Shown here piece after piece: positions 32,655-39,588 of a DNA stretch of 64,000 nt (positions are counted from its first letter, which is position 1; the number at the start of each line of letters is the position of its first letter). This DNA comes from an uncultured Lactobacillus sp. (GTDB lineage: Bacteria; Bacillota; Bacilli; Lactobacillales; Lactobacillaceae): NCBI GenBank assembly GCA_946482465.1, contig CAMLRL010000001.1, forward strand, positions 121,489-185,488. The letters run 5' to 3'. The notes beneath the pieces were generated by a model, which worked only from the letters and a program-made list of their open reading frames with translations, searched no databases and was not told the origin of the DNA. Both the position numbers and the translations under genes were made by a program.

Positions 32655-32688
32655 TAAAAAGCCAGAAAAGTTGTTCAACTTTTCTGGC
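32655..32688 (-). terminator. Terminator of the integrase gene
   Basis: A 13-bp perfect stem GCCAGAAAAGTTG / CAACTTTTCTGGC with a 2-nt loop, followed by TTTTT on the minus strand. It lies about 145 bp beyond the integrase stop, on the far side of the attachment repeat. Confidence 0.85.
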
Positions 32689-32731
32689 TCAATACAAAAA
32701 TAGAAAAAGAAAAATGAAACTCATTTAACTA

Positions 32732-32750
32732 TTTTATTGGGATATCCGGG
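32732..32750 (+). repeat. Attachment-site repeat, left end of the integrated element
   Basis: TTTTATTGGGATATCCGGG is identical, in the same orientation, to 40185-40203, which is the 3' end of a tRNA-Gln gene plus flank. A tRNA 3'-end duplication next to a tyrosine integrase is the standard signature of site-specific integration, so the two copies are read as att sites bounding a 7.45-kb element. Confidence 0.88.
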
Positions 32751-32833
32751 ATAGCACTGTACGTGTTGAAATGCTTGTTAAATCAACACTTTCAGCACTC
32801 ATTTTAAAAATTTGCACCGAATTTTGCACCTGA

Positions 32834-33974
32834 TTATCCATTCATGTAATTGTCTAGTTTTTCAACAGCCTTATTCTGATGATACTTTGATACGTGAGTG
32901 TAAATATCCATCGTAGTTTTAATGGACTTATGTCCTAGCCTAGCTTGTACGTCTTTCATAGAAACACCTGCTTCAAACAACAGTGAGGCGTTGGTATGCC
33001 TAAAACCGTGAATAGTAATGCGTCTAAGACCTGCTTTTTTGCAAATAGCTTTGTTCCAGTTGACAATAGCGCCCTCACTCAATGGCTTATTCCCTACCCC
33101 ACGGTTAAATATGACCTGATTACTAGTAATACTAATAACTACTGCTTGTTTACGTTGCTCTTGCTGCCACTGCTTTAGTATATTTGCCGTACTCTTATCA
33201 ATTGCTATTTTACGATAGCTACTACTGGTTTTTGGTGTTTGCACAATAACTTTATTATTTAGTCCTTTGGTGAGGGTACGTTTAACACTCAATACATTCT
33301 CTCTAAAATCAATATCAGACCATTTAAGCGCTAATGCTTCTCCTCGGCGCAATCCTGTATAAGCTAACAATCTAAACAAGGTAAACGCCTTTTGATTGTA
33401 TTTCTCAGCATAGATCAGGAACTTCTTTAGCTCCTCTTTAGTATAAAAGTTAGTAAACTCCTTGTGGACGTTCTTAACTTTGGGACGAACTACATTCTTC
33501 ATAGGATTTTTATTGATTATCTCTAACTTAATAGCATAATCAATTACATCACTGGTATAGAAGATATACTTCTTATAAGTTCCAGGTGCATCCCTAAACC
33601 ACTGGTTTACTGCCTTTTGACACTGAATTACTGTTAGCTTGTCCAAGTAGATATTACCTAACACCTTAACCACATGATCGTTAATAATACGTTTGGTGGT
33701 GGCAAAGGTGCTTTCTTTTACAGTGGGTCGATAAACCTCTAGCCACATTTCTATCACTTCAGAAAGCTTAAGACGCCGTTCATTAAATGGCTCATATTCT
33801 CCTGTCTCAATGGCTAACTCTGCTTTTAGATACGCTTCACGTGCTTCTTTTAGGCTCTTTAAGCTGCTTTTTCTAATTAAGATAGATTTTACCTGTACTG
33901 CTATCTTTACCAACATAGATACTGAATTTATAGCGTTTCTTACCTGTTTTAGTTTCATATTCAATAATGTTCAT
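32834..33974 (-). pseudogene. int: Phage-type tyrosine integrase, frameshifted near the N-terminus
   Basis: The C-terminal 300 residues are intact and carry the catalytic set: Arg in YTGLRRGEALALKW, HGFRHTNAS (H-x-x-R), LGHKSIKTTMDIYTHV (His and nucleophile Tyr). The natural start is ATG 33974 after AGAGGT, giving MNIIEYETKTGKKRYKFSIY, the usual AP2-like arm-binding start, but this frame stops near 33880. The catalytic part continues in another frame (KSILIRKSSLKSLKEAREAY). So a one-base shift near 33880-33895 separates arm-binding from core domains. It sits 84 bp from the left att repeat. A TTG at 33964 could start a protein with a garbled N-terminus. Confidence 0.85.
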
Positions 33975-34001
33975 AGTTTAGTTACCTCTTTTAGCTTTAA
34001 A

Positions 34002-34032
34002 AGGCAATGGTGGACTAATCAAAGTATCCTAA
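34002..34032 (+). repeat. 31-bp direct repeat, copy A
   Basis: AGGCAATGGTGGACTAATC continuing to 34032 recurs at 36289-36319 with only two C/T differences in 31 bp, same orientation. Copy A lies just upstream of the integrase ATG, copy B just upstream of the primase gene. Confidence 0.8.
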
Positions 34033-34071
34033 TCTATGTTTAATATATGTTCAATAATAAAATAGGAGTTA

Positions 34072-35124
34072 TCAATAAAAATTATCTTCGTCTTGGTATA
34101 GATAATCAGGATCTTCATAACCAACATCTAGATAGTTATCTTCTACATCAATTTCTCTGTCTTTTAGCTCATCAACATATTTGTCTATAATAGCAGTATT
34201 TTCTTTATTTTCCTTTTTATAATCACTAAATAATTCTAAATATTCCTTATCCTGAGAATTGGTTAATAAGAAGTTTTTAAGCTTTTTGTCTTTCAACAAT
34301 CTATCATATAATTCATCAATTATACTTGAAAATTCAATAATTTCGTATTTGTCCGGTTCATATATAGAATATATTGTTTCTTTAACATAATTTGCAAATT
34401 GTTTATTATAATTTTTTTCTTCAAAAGTATCTTTTTTAAAAGTATTTACTTGTTTCTGTAATTTCTTTAATAGATCCACATATTGATTAATTGCTAATCT
34501 AGCAGAAGATAAATCAAGATATTTTATTTTATCGATTGCCTCTTTATGTAAATCTTTTTCTTTATCAAAATTCTCCATATAAAATTTGCCTAAAGACGTA
34601 AGATTATGGGGTGACTCAGGATAAAGTATTTTATTTTTAATTATCTCATGTAAATTAAAAATAATTTTATATTTATCGCCTTTGTTAATATTTTTAAATT
34701 TTTCACTATTAAGTATTTGTTTGAAATGTGTTAACCAATAGTCCTTAACTTTTTGTGTTAATAAAAATGTTTTATCATCCCTTTTGTAAAGCTCTCTAGG
34801 TATAACATCTCTACTTGTCAACTTAATATAAATATTTACCTTATTAGAAAAATCATCATAAACTGAAAAAGCCATTTTAGGATCATAACCAGTAAAATAA
34901 AATTCATGAATTACTTTTATCATTTCAGACGTTGTGTAAGTCATTCCTTGAATATATGGAACAGATACTTTAAAAAATCTAGCTAATTTTTGCCATGTTT
35001 CTATCTTGGGTTCAGTCTTGTTATTTTCGTAATTACTATATGTGCCACGTTTTATTCCAGTTTTTTCTTCTATATCATCAAGGGTCAATTTCCTTTGATT
35101 TCTAAGTTCTTTCAATCGATTCAT
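34072..35124 (-). CDS. Cro/CI-type repressor of the integrated element
   Basis: 350 residues. An N-terminal HTH_3 domain (about 1-62: MNRLKELRNQRKLTLDDIEE, GIKRGTYSNYENNKTEPK) is followed by a long Lys/Asp/Glu-rich helical region without the S24 peptidase seen in LexA-like repressors, so induction would not be by self-cleavage. The SD is AGGAG. It is divergent from the excisionase-like gene, with three matching 17-bp operators between. Very AT-rich. Confidence 0.8.
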   Translation of the reverse strand: MNRLKELRNQRKLTLDDIEEKTGIKRGTYSNYENNKTEPKIETWQKLARFFKVSVPYIQGMTYTTSEMIKVIHEFYFTGYDPKMAFSVYDDFSNKVNIYIKLTSRDVIPRELYKRDDKTFLLTQKVKDYWLTHFKQILNSEKFKNINKGDKYKIIFNLHEIIKNKILYPESPHNLTSLGKFYMENFDKEKDLHKEAIDKIKYLDLSSARLAINQYVDLLKKLQKQVNTFKKDTFEEKNYNKQFANYVKETIYSIYEPDKYEIIEFSSIIDELYDRLLKDKKLKNFLLTNSQDKEYLELFSDYKKENKENTAIIDKYVDELKDREIDVEDNYLDVGYEDPDYLYQDEDNFY

Positions 35125-35184
35125 ATTATTTACTCCTGTTACTTAACACATTTTAACATCAATAATTTAAAAATGAATAAATAA

Positions 35185-35201
35185 ATCTAAAAATTTTAGA
35201 T
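35185..35201 (+). promoter_or_regulatory. Operator O1 (ATCTAA-N5-TTAGAT)
   Basis: Perfect inverted half-sites ATCTAA and TTAGAT with 5-bp centre AAATT. Upstream of the rightward promoter and nearest to the repressor gene. Confidence 0.75.
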
Positions 35202-35202
35202 A

Positions 35203-35231
35203 TTGACATCTAATAAACTTAGATATATTAT
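35203..35231 (+). promoter_or_regulatory. Rightward early promoter with operator O2 in its spacer
   Basis: TTGACA (35203-35208), 17-bp spacer, TATTAT (35226-35231). Operator O2 (ATCTAA-TAAAC-TTAGAT, 35208-35224) fills the spacer almost exactly, so repressor binding must exclude RNA polymerase. Drives the excisionase-like gene and the small genes after it. Confidence 0.8.
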
Positions 35232-35243
35232 TTTATTGTTGTC

Positions 35244-35260
35244 ATCTAAGAAATTTAGAT
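35244..35260 (+). promoter_or_regulatory. Operator O3 (ATCTAA-N5-TTAGAT)
   Basis: ATCTAA-GAAAT-TTAGAT, just downstream of the predicted transcription start and before the SD of the excisionase-like gene. Third copy of the same palindrome; centres are 23 and 36 bp apart from O1 to O2 to O3. Confidence 0.75.
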
Positions 35261-35279
35261 TTATTTAAAGGAGATTATA

Positions 35280-35462
35280 TTGAATACAAAATTTTTTAGT
35301 TATAAAGACGCAATGAATTATTTAGGAATCAAATCACCAATTACATTACATAGTTACATAAAACATGGCTTACTAGTTATTAAAATTTGTAATTCTAAAA
35401 AAATCAGTAAAGATTCAATAGACAAATTCATGAAAGAACATCAAAAAGTAGTTAATGACTAA
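35280..35462 (+). CDS. Small excisionase-like DNA-binding protein
   Basis: 60 residues, TTG start with AAAGGAG 6 nt upstream. The sequence FFSYKDAMNYLGIKSPITLHSY ... KKISKDSIDKFMKEHQ has the layout of winged-helix MerR/excisionase domains (HTH_17 type). First gene right of the operator cluster, where phages and satellites carry xis or cro. The function is inferred. Confidence 0.65.
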   Translation: MNTKFFSYKDAMNYLGIKSPITLHSYIKHGLLVIKICNSKKISKDSIDKFMKEHQKVVND

Positions 35463-35477
35463 TTATAGGAGATAAAA

Positions 35478-35729
35478 ATGAAAGCTGGAATTACAATACC
35501 AAATTATCTTGACAATAAATTTATTCAAATGGCTTCAGAAAGCAGTACTTTAAATGAATGCTTAAGTTTACTCACAGACAAAATAGATGAAATTATAAGT
35601 CCTAGTGACTTAACGTTGGATAAATTGAATAAAATATCAGCTTTGGCCAAGTTAATTGAAAGTTATGCAGATAAACATAATAACTTGGTAAACCAAACTT
35701 ATATGTTGGTTACTTGCGGAAAGGATTAA
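35478..35729 (+). CDS. Hypothetical small protein of the element
   Basis: 83 residues with SD AGGAGA. No recognised family. Predicted helical; the C-terminal half (LDKLNKISALAKLIESYADKH) resembles that of the next gene product (LDDYEQLYALTDLMKVYAKYQ), so the two are probably diverged tandem paralogues. Confidence 0.65.
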   Translation: MKAGITIPNYLDNKFIQMASESSTLNECLSLLTDKIDEIISPSDLTLDKLNKISALAKLIESYADKHNNLVNQTYMLVTCGKD

Positions 35730-35734
35730 CAGAA

Positions 35735-35986
35735 ATGAAAACATTTGTTAAAAATACTAAAGCATTAAATACTGGCTTAATAGCTGCATCCCTTCAAAGT
35801 GAAAACATGTTAAGAGCTGCAGAAATAATGCTTGAAAAACTACATAGTATTCAAGGTCCTGAATACATGACACTAGATGATTATGAACAGCTTTATGCGT
35901 TAACAGATTTAATGAAAGTATACGCAAAATACCAGCGGGATGAGATATCACATACACAAATGCTAATTGAGTTTAAAGAGGAGTAA
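35735..35986 (+). CDS. Hypothetical small protein of the element, paralogue of the preceding gene
   Basis: 83 residues from ATG 35735, chosen because GGAAAGGA lies upstream within the overlapping end of the previous gene. Helical, not recognised. Shares length and the C-terminal L-D-x-x-x-x-L/x-A-L-x-x-L-x-x-x-Y-A pattern with its neighbour. Part of the rightward early operon. Confidence 0.65.
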   Translation: MKTFVKNTKALNTGLIAASLQSENMLRAAEIMLEKLHSIQGPEYMTLDDYEQLYALTDLMKVYAKYQRDEISHTQMLIEFKEE

Positions 35987-35991
35987 AACTT

Positions 35992-36261
35992 ATGGAAGAA
36001 AAAGAGATTAAGACTGTTATTGTTAATACAATTAAAGAAACTCTTAACAAACCCAAACCTTATTTAAATCGCCGTGAAATTGCAAAATATTTTGGTGTAG
36101 CTGACTCAACTATTAGCAATTGGGCTTCTTTAGGGATGCCGGTAGCTGTTATCGATGGGCGCAAAATGTATGGCAAGGAAAGTATAACCAACTGGTTAAA
36201 GTCAAAAGAGCAAACAAAAAGCCCGTTACTAACCAACAGTAACGAGCAACAAGCAAAATAA
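35992..36261 (+). CDS. Small helix-turn-helix DNA-binding protein
   Basis: 89 residues, SD AGAGGAG. The core YLNRREIAKYFGVADSTISN, then WASLGMPVAVIDGRKMYGKE, is a typical winged HTH of the MerR/terminase-small-subunit/excisionase type: helix-turn-helix, then a wing with G-R-K-x-Y. In phage satellites such genes regulate or assist replication or excision. The exact role is unknown. Confidence 0.7.
   Translation: MEEKEIKTVIVNTIKETLNKPKPYLNRREIAKYFGVADSTISNWASLGMPVAVIDGRKMYGKESITNWLKSKEQTKSPLLTNSNEQQAK
36216..36247 (-). terminator. Minus-strand terminator inside the HTH gene end
   Basis: GCTCGTTACT / AGTAACGGGC (10 bp, one G-T pair) is followed by TTTTT on the minus strand. No minus-strand gene lies directly upstream; it may stop antisense transcription from reaching the repressor region. 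Confidence 0.5.
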
Positions 36262-36288
36262 TCCATTAATAAAAATTAAAACCACAAT

Positions 36289-36319
36289 AGGCAATGGTGG
36301 ATTAATCAAAGTATTCTAA
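36289..36319 (+). repeat. 31-bp direct repeat, copy B
   Basis: 29 of 31 positions match 34002-34032 in the same orientation. It lies 40 bp upstream of the primase-polymerase start. Confidence 0.8.
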
Positions 36320-36358
36320 ATGAATTATTTTCTTAATTATAGATAAAACGAGGTATTT

Positions 36359-36950
36359 ATGCTAGTAGATTATGCTATTAAATATTCTGAACATGGTTTT
36401 TCAGTAATTCCAATTGGTCAAAATAAGCGGCCATTAATTAAATTTGCTGATAAACCTCCTTTAACAACTAATCAGATTATAGAGATTTGGGCAAAGTATC
36501 CAGATGCTAATATTGCACTGAAAACAGAGAATTTTTTTGTAGTGGATGTTGATAGACACAGTACTAATATAGACGGCCTAAATTCCATTAGAGAACTCAG
36601 TCTCCTGAGTGGTTTAGAAATACTTTAGCAGAGAAAACAGCACACAATGACTTTCATTTCTTTTTTCAAAAGCCAAAAAACATTAACATACATCAAAACA
36701 TTGTTTTTTTTGCCTAGCGTTGATCTTAAAGCACATCCTAATAATTATATAGTATGGCACCTAGCAAACTAAATGGCAAGTCTTACGAGTGGCTTAATCA
36801 CTTTTCTATTAAACCTATTCCTAAAGATCTTATTGACCTAATTACGAAGAAACAAACTTTCAAGGAGAAGTTTTTCACGAATAATTATGTTAGCAGTATT
36901 AGGAATAAACATGTGCGTTGTTTCTAAAGGGTATGCATTCGATAATCAGG
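36359..36950 (+). pseudogene. Broken bifunctional primase-polymerase (PrimPol) gene
   Basis: The first frame (89 residues, SD GAGG) matches the prim-pol N-terminus: YAIKYSEHGFSVIPIGQNKR, a TTNQIIEIWAKYPDANIALKT segment and the metal-binding FVVDVDRH. It then stops. Later frames continue the same protein: FRNTLAEKTAHNDFHFFFQK, LPSVDLKAHPNNYIV, then LNGKSYEWLNHFSIKP. At least three indels are needed to join them, and no helicase part follows. It was probably the replication gene of the element and is dead. Confidence 0.8.
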
Positions 36951-37297
36951 ATATAAATTAATATTTCTAGTCTGTTTTGTAAACTTTAAGCTTTTAAGAA
37001 ATGCTAGAATTTGCTAGGAAAAAGTTCTGCTATGCTAATTAGGTTTGGTGACACTAAATAAGTTTGTCTATACTGGTTAAAAATAAATTGACCTTTAATA
37101 CTTAATATATAAATAATTTACTGAAATTTACAACCGTTTTAAATAGACTGATTACTTATTCACGGTGTTGAACAAGTAACAAATATATAGATTATCAATA
37201 TTCCTCTAAATTCATCTATAAAATAACATTAAGCTTAAGACTATTATAATTCACGTGTTATATTCAATCAATTAAGAATAGAAATTAGTCGTTTCAT
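36951..37297. other. Intergenic stretch holding one 21-bp repeat copy
   Basis: No ORF with an SD. It contains the short repeat at 36999-37019 and otherwise AT-rich sequence left of the TAC operon terminator. Confidence 0.5.
36999..37019 (+). repeat. 21-bp direct repeat, left copy flanking the TAC cassette
   Basis: AAATGCTAG-A-ATTTGCTAGGA; the copy at 39482-39502 has T in the centre and is otherwise identical. Each contains two TGCTAG units. The pair brackets the TAC operon and the truncated membrane gene. Confidence 0.75.
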
Positions 37298-37339
37298 AAA
37301 AAATAATCACTTTAGAAAAATTGAATATCTAAAGTGATT
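37298..37339 (-). terminator. Terminator of the TAC operon
   Basis: A perfect 12-bp stem AATCACTTTAGA / TCTAAAGTGATT with an 11-nt loop, then ATTTTTTATG on the minus strand, 26 bp beyond the chaperone stop. Confidence 0.85.
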
Positions 37340-37364
37340 GTCCCTTATATGTAACTTTTTGTGA

Positions 37365-37790
37365 TTATTTATCTTCTTTATTTTTAAATTCTTTATATTG
37401 ATCAACAAAGTTAAGAGTTGGCAATATGGTAGTCATTGGATTATCCATAGCCATAATCATAGATACTGTAGATCTCAAATAAGGGTAAAGCATAGCACTA
37501 CCATTCATCATCAAGTATTTTTGTTTATCTTTAAATTTATCTATATCTTTTCTAAACTTAAAGAAACCTGTAACTCCGATATCAACAACCTTCTTTTGCT
37601 CTTTATTAAAAATATGAGCAGTCATCAATATCTTCCCAGTATTTGATTCTTTATCAATTCCATAACTCATATTAATATCACTTTTTTTAATTTCTTTTTC
37701 TAATGAGTCAATCTCTTCCTTTGAATGATATTGGTGATATTCAATATCAGATATTCGGTAACTCATTATTTTTATAACAGGGTCAGACAT
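37365..37790 (-). CDS. SecB-like chaperone of a toxin-antitoxin-chaperone system
   Basis: 141 residues. SecB-fold features: alternating long strands (DINMSYGIDKESNTGKILMT, VVDIGVTGFFKF), then the helical part SAMLYPYLRSTVSMIMAMDN and the terminal ILPTLNFVDQYKEF, which corresponds to the PYxRxxVSxxx ... LPPINF end of SecB. Gram-positive bacteria lack housekeeping SecB, and SecB-like proteins there are typically TAC chaperones that protect an antitoxin. Third gene of the operon; its SD (AGGA) overlaps the antitoxin stop region, 8 bp gap. Confidence 0.82.
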   Translation of the reverse strand: MSDPVIKIMSYRISDIEYHQYHSKEEIDSLEKEIKKSDINMSYGIDKESNTGKILMTAHIFNKEQKKVVDIGVTGFFKFRKDIDKFKDKQKYLMMNGSAMLYPYLRSTVSMIMAMDNPMTTILPTLNFVDQYKEFKNKEDK

Positions 37791-37798
37791 TTTTATTC

Positions 37799-38041
37799 CT
37801 ATGCAGCTTTTACAAAATAGTCAGAAGACAATTGATCATTTGGATATATAACAAAATTATTTTTACTATAATTAATTGATGGTATCTCATTTTCATGAGT
37901 GGTTATTTCAGAAGTCTTTTCAAAATTAAAGTTATCTGCTGCAGTTATTAAATTTTCTGCAGCATGTAAAAGATCATCATAAGACCAAAAATCATCCATT
38001 GCTTTGAGCATTGTATCAGCATCTACACTATATTTAGCCAT
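37799..38041 (-). CDS. Putative antitoxin of the TAC system
   Basis: 80 residues from ATG 38041, chosen for the strong GGAGG 5 nt upstream (an in-frame ATG at 38065 overlaps the toxin stop). The N-terminal half is helical and acidic (DTMLKAMDDFWSYDDLLHAA); the C-terminal half is extended and hydrophobic/aromatic (INYSKNNFVIYPNDQL), as expected for a chaperone-addiction tail recognised by SecB-like proteins. It has no HTH, so it would act by binding the toxin. The antitoxin role is inferred from size and its place between toxin and chaperone. Confidence 0.68.
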   Translation of the reverse strand: MAKYSVDADTMLKAMDDFWSYDDLLHAAENLITAADNFNFEKTSEITTHENEIPSINYSKNNFVIYPNDQLSSDYFVKAA

Positions 38042-38061
38042 AATTACCTCCATTTTAATAT

Positions 38062-38676
38062 TCAAAACTTTAAATCAGATTCTGGGCATTTATATATATT
38101 AAAACTACCTGTTTTAACGATACTCGGATCTTTTATAAGAACTTCTACTCCATTAAGAATACTTGATTCGTGTAAAACATCATCTTTTATATATGTGTGT
38201 GTTGGAGCTTGTACAGCTTTAATTTTTGCTAAATGTTTTTCCTTTAAAGTTAAACAGTATAACTCAATCATAGCACCATCTAAACTTTTTTGAGGACCTT
38301 GATTACTATATTTTTTAGCCAAATAATCCACAATTTTTTTCACTTTTGAACCATGTAACCATTGATTCAGTCTTTTAGAATCCTCACTAATACCATCAAG
38401 CACTAACAAATTGTCAGAAAGCACATCAGCCTCTAATTCAAACACTACAGTATGATTGTACTTTTCATCAGATAAAAATTTATTAGCAAACTTATATGCA
38501 ATTTTAGGATCATCCAAAAACGTATAAAAACCATAGCCTAAACTCCCTGGTTCTTTGCCTTTTATATCATGGTTCTTAATTTGTTTAGTTGTATATGTGT
38601 CGGGTTTAATTGCTTTTTCTTTATTTACTTTTAAATCTTTTGAACCCACAAAATCAGTACCATGATATAAACGCAT
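38062..38676 (-). CDS. ADP-ribosyltransferase-fold toxin of the TAC system (CmdT-like)
   Basis: 204 residues from ATG 38676 (an in-frame ATG at 38691 adds MGFCR). The N-terminal motif MRLYHGTDF, then GSLGYGFYTFLDDPKIAYKF, matches the PARP/DUF3990-type fold (HG-T/S, then G-x-G-x-Y-F with following A-x-x-A). A third acidic residue lies in DGAMIELYCL. This gives an H5-Y51-E138 triad of the H-Y-E class. It heads a tight operon with a small gene and a SecB-like gene. In E. coli the CmdTAC system has the same gene order and its toxin ADP-ribosylates mRNA. Target here unknown; RNA or protein are both possible. Confidence 0.75.
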   Translation of the reverse strand: MRLYHGTDFVGSKDLKVNKEKAIKPDTYTTKQIKNHDIKGKEPGSLGYGFYTFLDDPKIAYKFANKFLSDEKYNHTVVFELEADVLSDNLLVLDGISEDSKRLNQWLHGSKVKKIVDYLAKKYSNQGPQKSLDGAMIELYCLTLKEKHLAKIKAVQAPTHTYIKDDVLHESSILNGVEVLIKDPSIVKTGSFNIYKCPESDLKF

Positions 38677-38691
38677 TCTACAAAATCCCAT

Positions 38692-39009
38692 ATCTCTATG
38701 TTAATTAAAGTTATTTACCCTATGAATCCATTTTACTCTATTTAACTCTTTAAAAAAAGAAATAAATTTATTTTTATGTAATTCGCATAATTAATCAGCT
38801 TCTAAATTTGTATTGCTCTCTAAATATATACCGCTAATTATGCTATAGTCAAATAGAGTAAAATTTATTCCCGTAACAATTATAATTACATTTATAATTT
38901 AGTCAAACTATTTTTATTAATTACTTAACTATAAGATGTCAGAATTCATTTTTAAGTTGATAAAATTGAATATTGTCAAGATTTATTTTCAGGTGGAAGA
39001 AAAAGGTCG
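38692..39009. other. Intergenic control region between TAC operon and truncated membrane gene
   Basis: Contains a 13-bp perfect inverted repeat: TTTTACTCTATTT (38731-38743) and AAATAGAGTAAAA (38851-38863). On the minus strand AGTAAAAT within the first arm could serve as the TAC -10. At 38900-38935 the sequence resembles the upstream region of the 28.7-kb membrane gene (TTTTATTAATTACTT shared). Confidence 0.55.
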
Positions 39010-39407
39010 ATGATCTTAAATAACTTGTGACAATGATATTGTGGATAATGAAATTAACATAAATGCAGAAATTAATAGTTAGAAAGGAACTTTATCCAGA
39101 ATTTATTGCAATTCTCGGTATCTTCACCGCTATTACTTTTGCCATTTTCGGTGGAATGAACTTACTTAGCAACTTATTCCAAAATATGAAAAGTACACAT
39201 ACTTCATTAGGTCAAGCTCTAATTCTTGCTGCAATATTTGGTTTAATTATGTGGGGTATAACTATACTATTATTTTATTGGATAAGTACGATTAAAAAAG
39301 ATCAGTCTAAAAAATTCTATAAAAATTGGGGCTTTTGGGTAAATATATTGTTCATAGTATCAATTTTATTAGTATTAATAATAGGCCTATGTTTTTTCTT
39401 TAAATAA
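39010..39407 (+). pseudogene. Truncated copy of the 28.7-kb membrane protein gene
   Basis: The frame ending at 39407 encodes KELYPEFIAILGIFTAITFA, a second membrane segment and a third C-terminal one, nearly matching residues 180-245 of the protein at 28701-29705. The N-terminal 150 or more residues are missing. Before 39075 the matching frame shifts (NEININAEINS-stop), and the only in-frame ATG (39063) has no SD. An SD-like AGGTGG at 38992 and the conserved upstream promoter-like sequence suggest an internal deletion of a once complete gene. The Cys pentad loop is also absent. A short expressed three-TM protein cannot be excluded. Confidence 0.6.
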
Positions 39408-39481
39408 TAAAATACTATGTAGCAATTAAAAAGGAAATCTATTAACATTTTTACCTACTTTTTAACAAATAAAACCCTAGT

Positions 39482-39502
39482 AAATGCTAGTATTTGCTAG
39501 GA
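39482..39502 (+). repeat. 21-bp direct repeat, right copy flanking the TAC cassette
   Basis: AAATGCTAG-T-ATTTGCTAGGA, one mismatch to 36999-37019, same orientation. Confidence 0.75.
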
Positions 39503-39554
39503 TTAATTTCTTTAGCCTAGTTGAAACGGTCGCCTAATATTAGATTAAAACCTG

Positions 39555-39588
39555 AAAAAGCTGTAGTACCCAGAATGGTACTGCAGCT
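39555..39588 (-). terminator. Terminator of the ArpU-like gene
   Basis: A 12-bp stem AGCTGCAGTACC / GGTACTACAGCT (one mismatch) followed by TTTTT on the minus strand, overlapping the stop codon. Confidence 0.8.

Noticed and set aside
37365-38676. Reading the operon as a simple two-gene toxin-antitoxin pair plus an unrelated gene
   Set aside because: Spacing of 20 and 8 bp, a shared terminator and the SecB-like third gene fit a TAC unit better.
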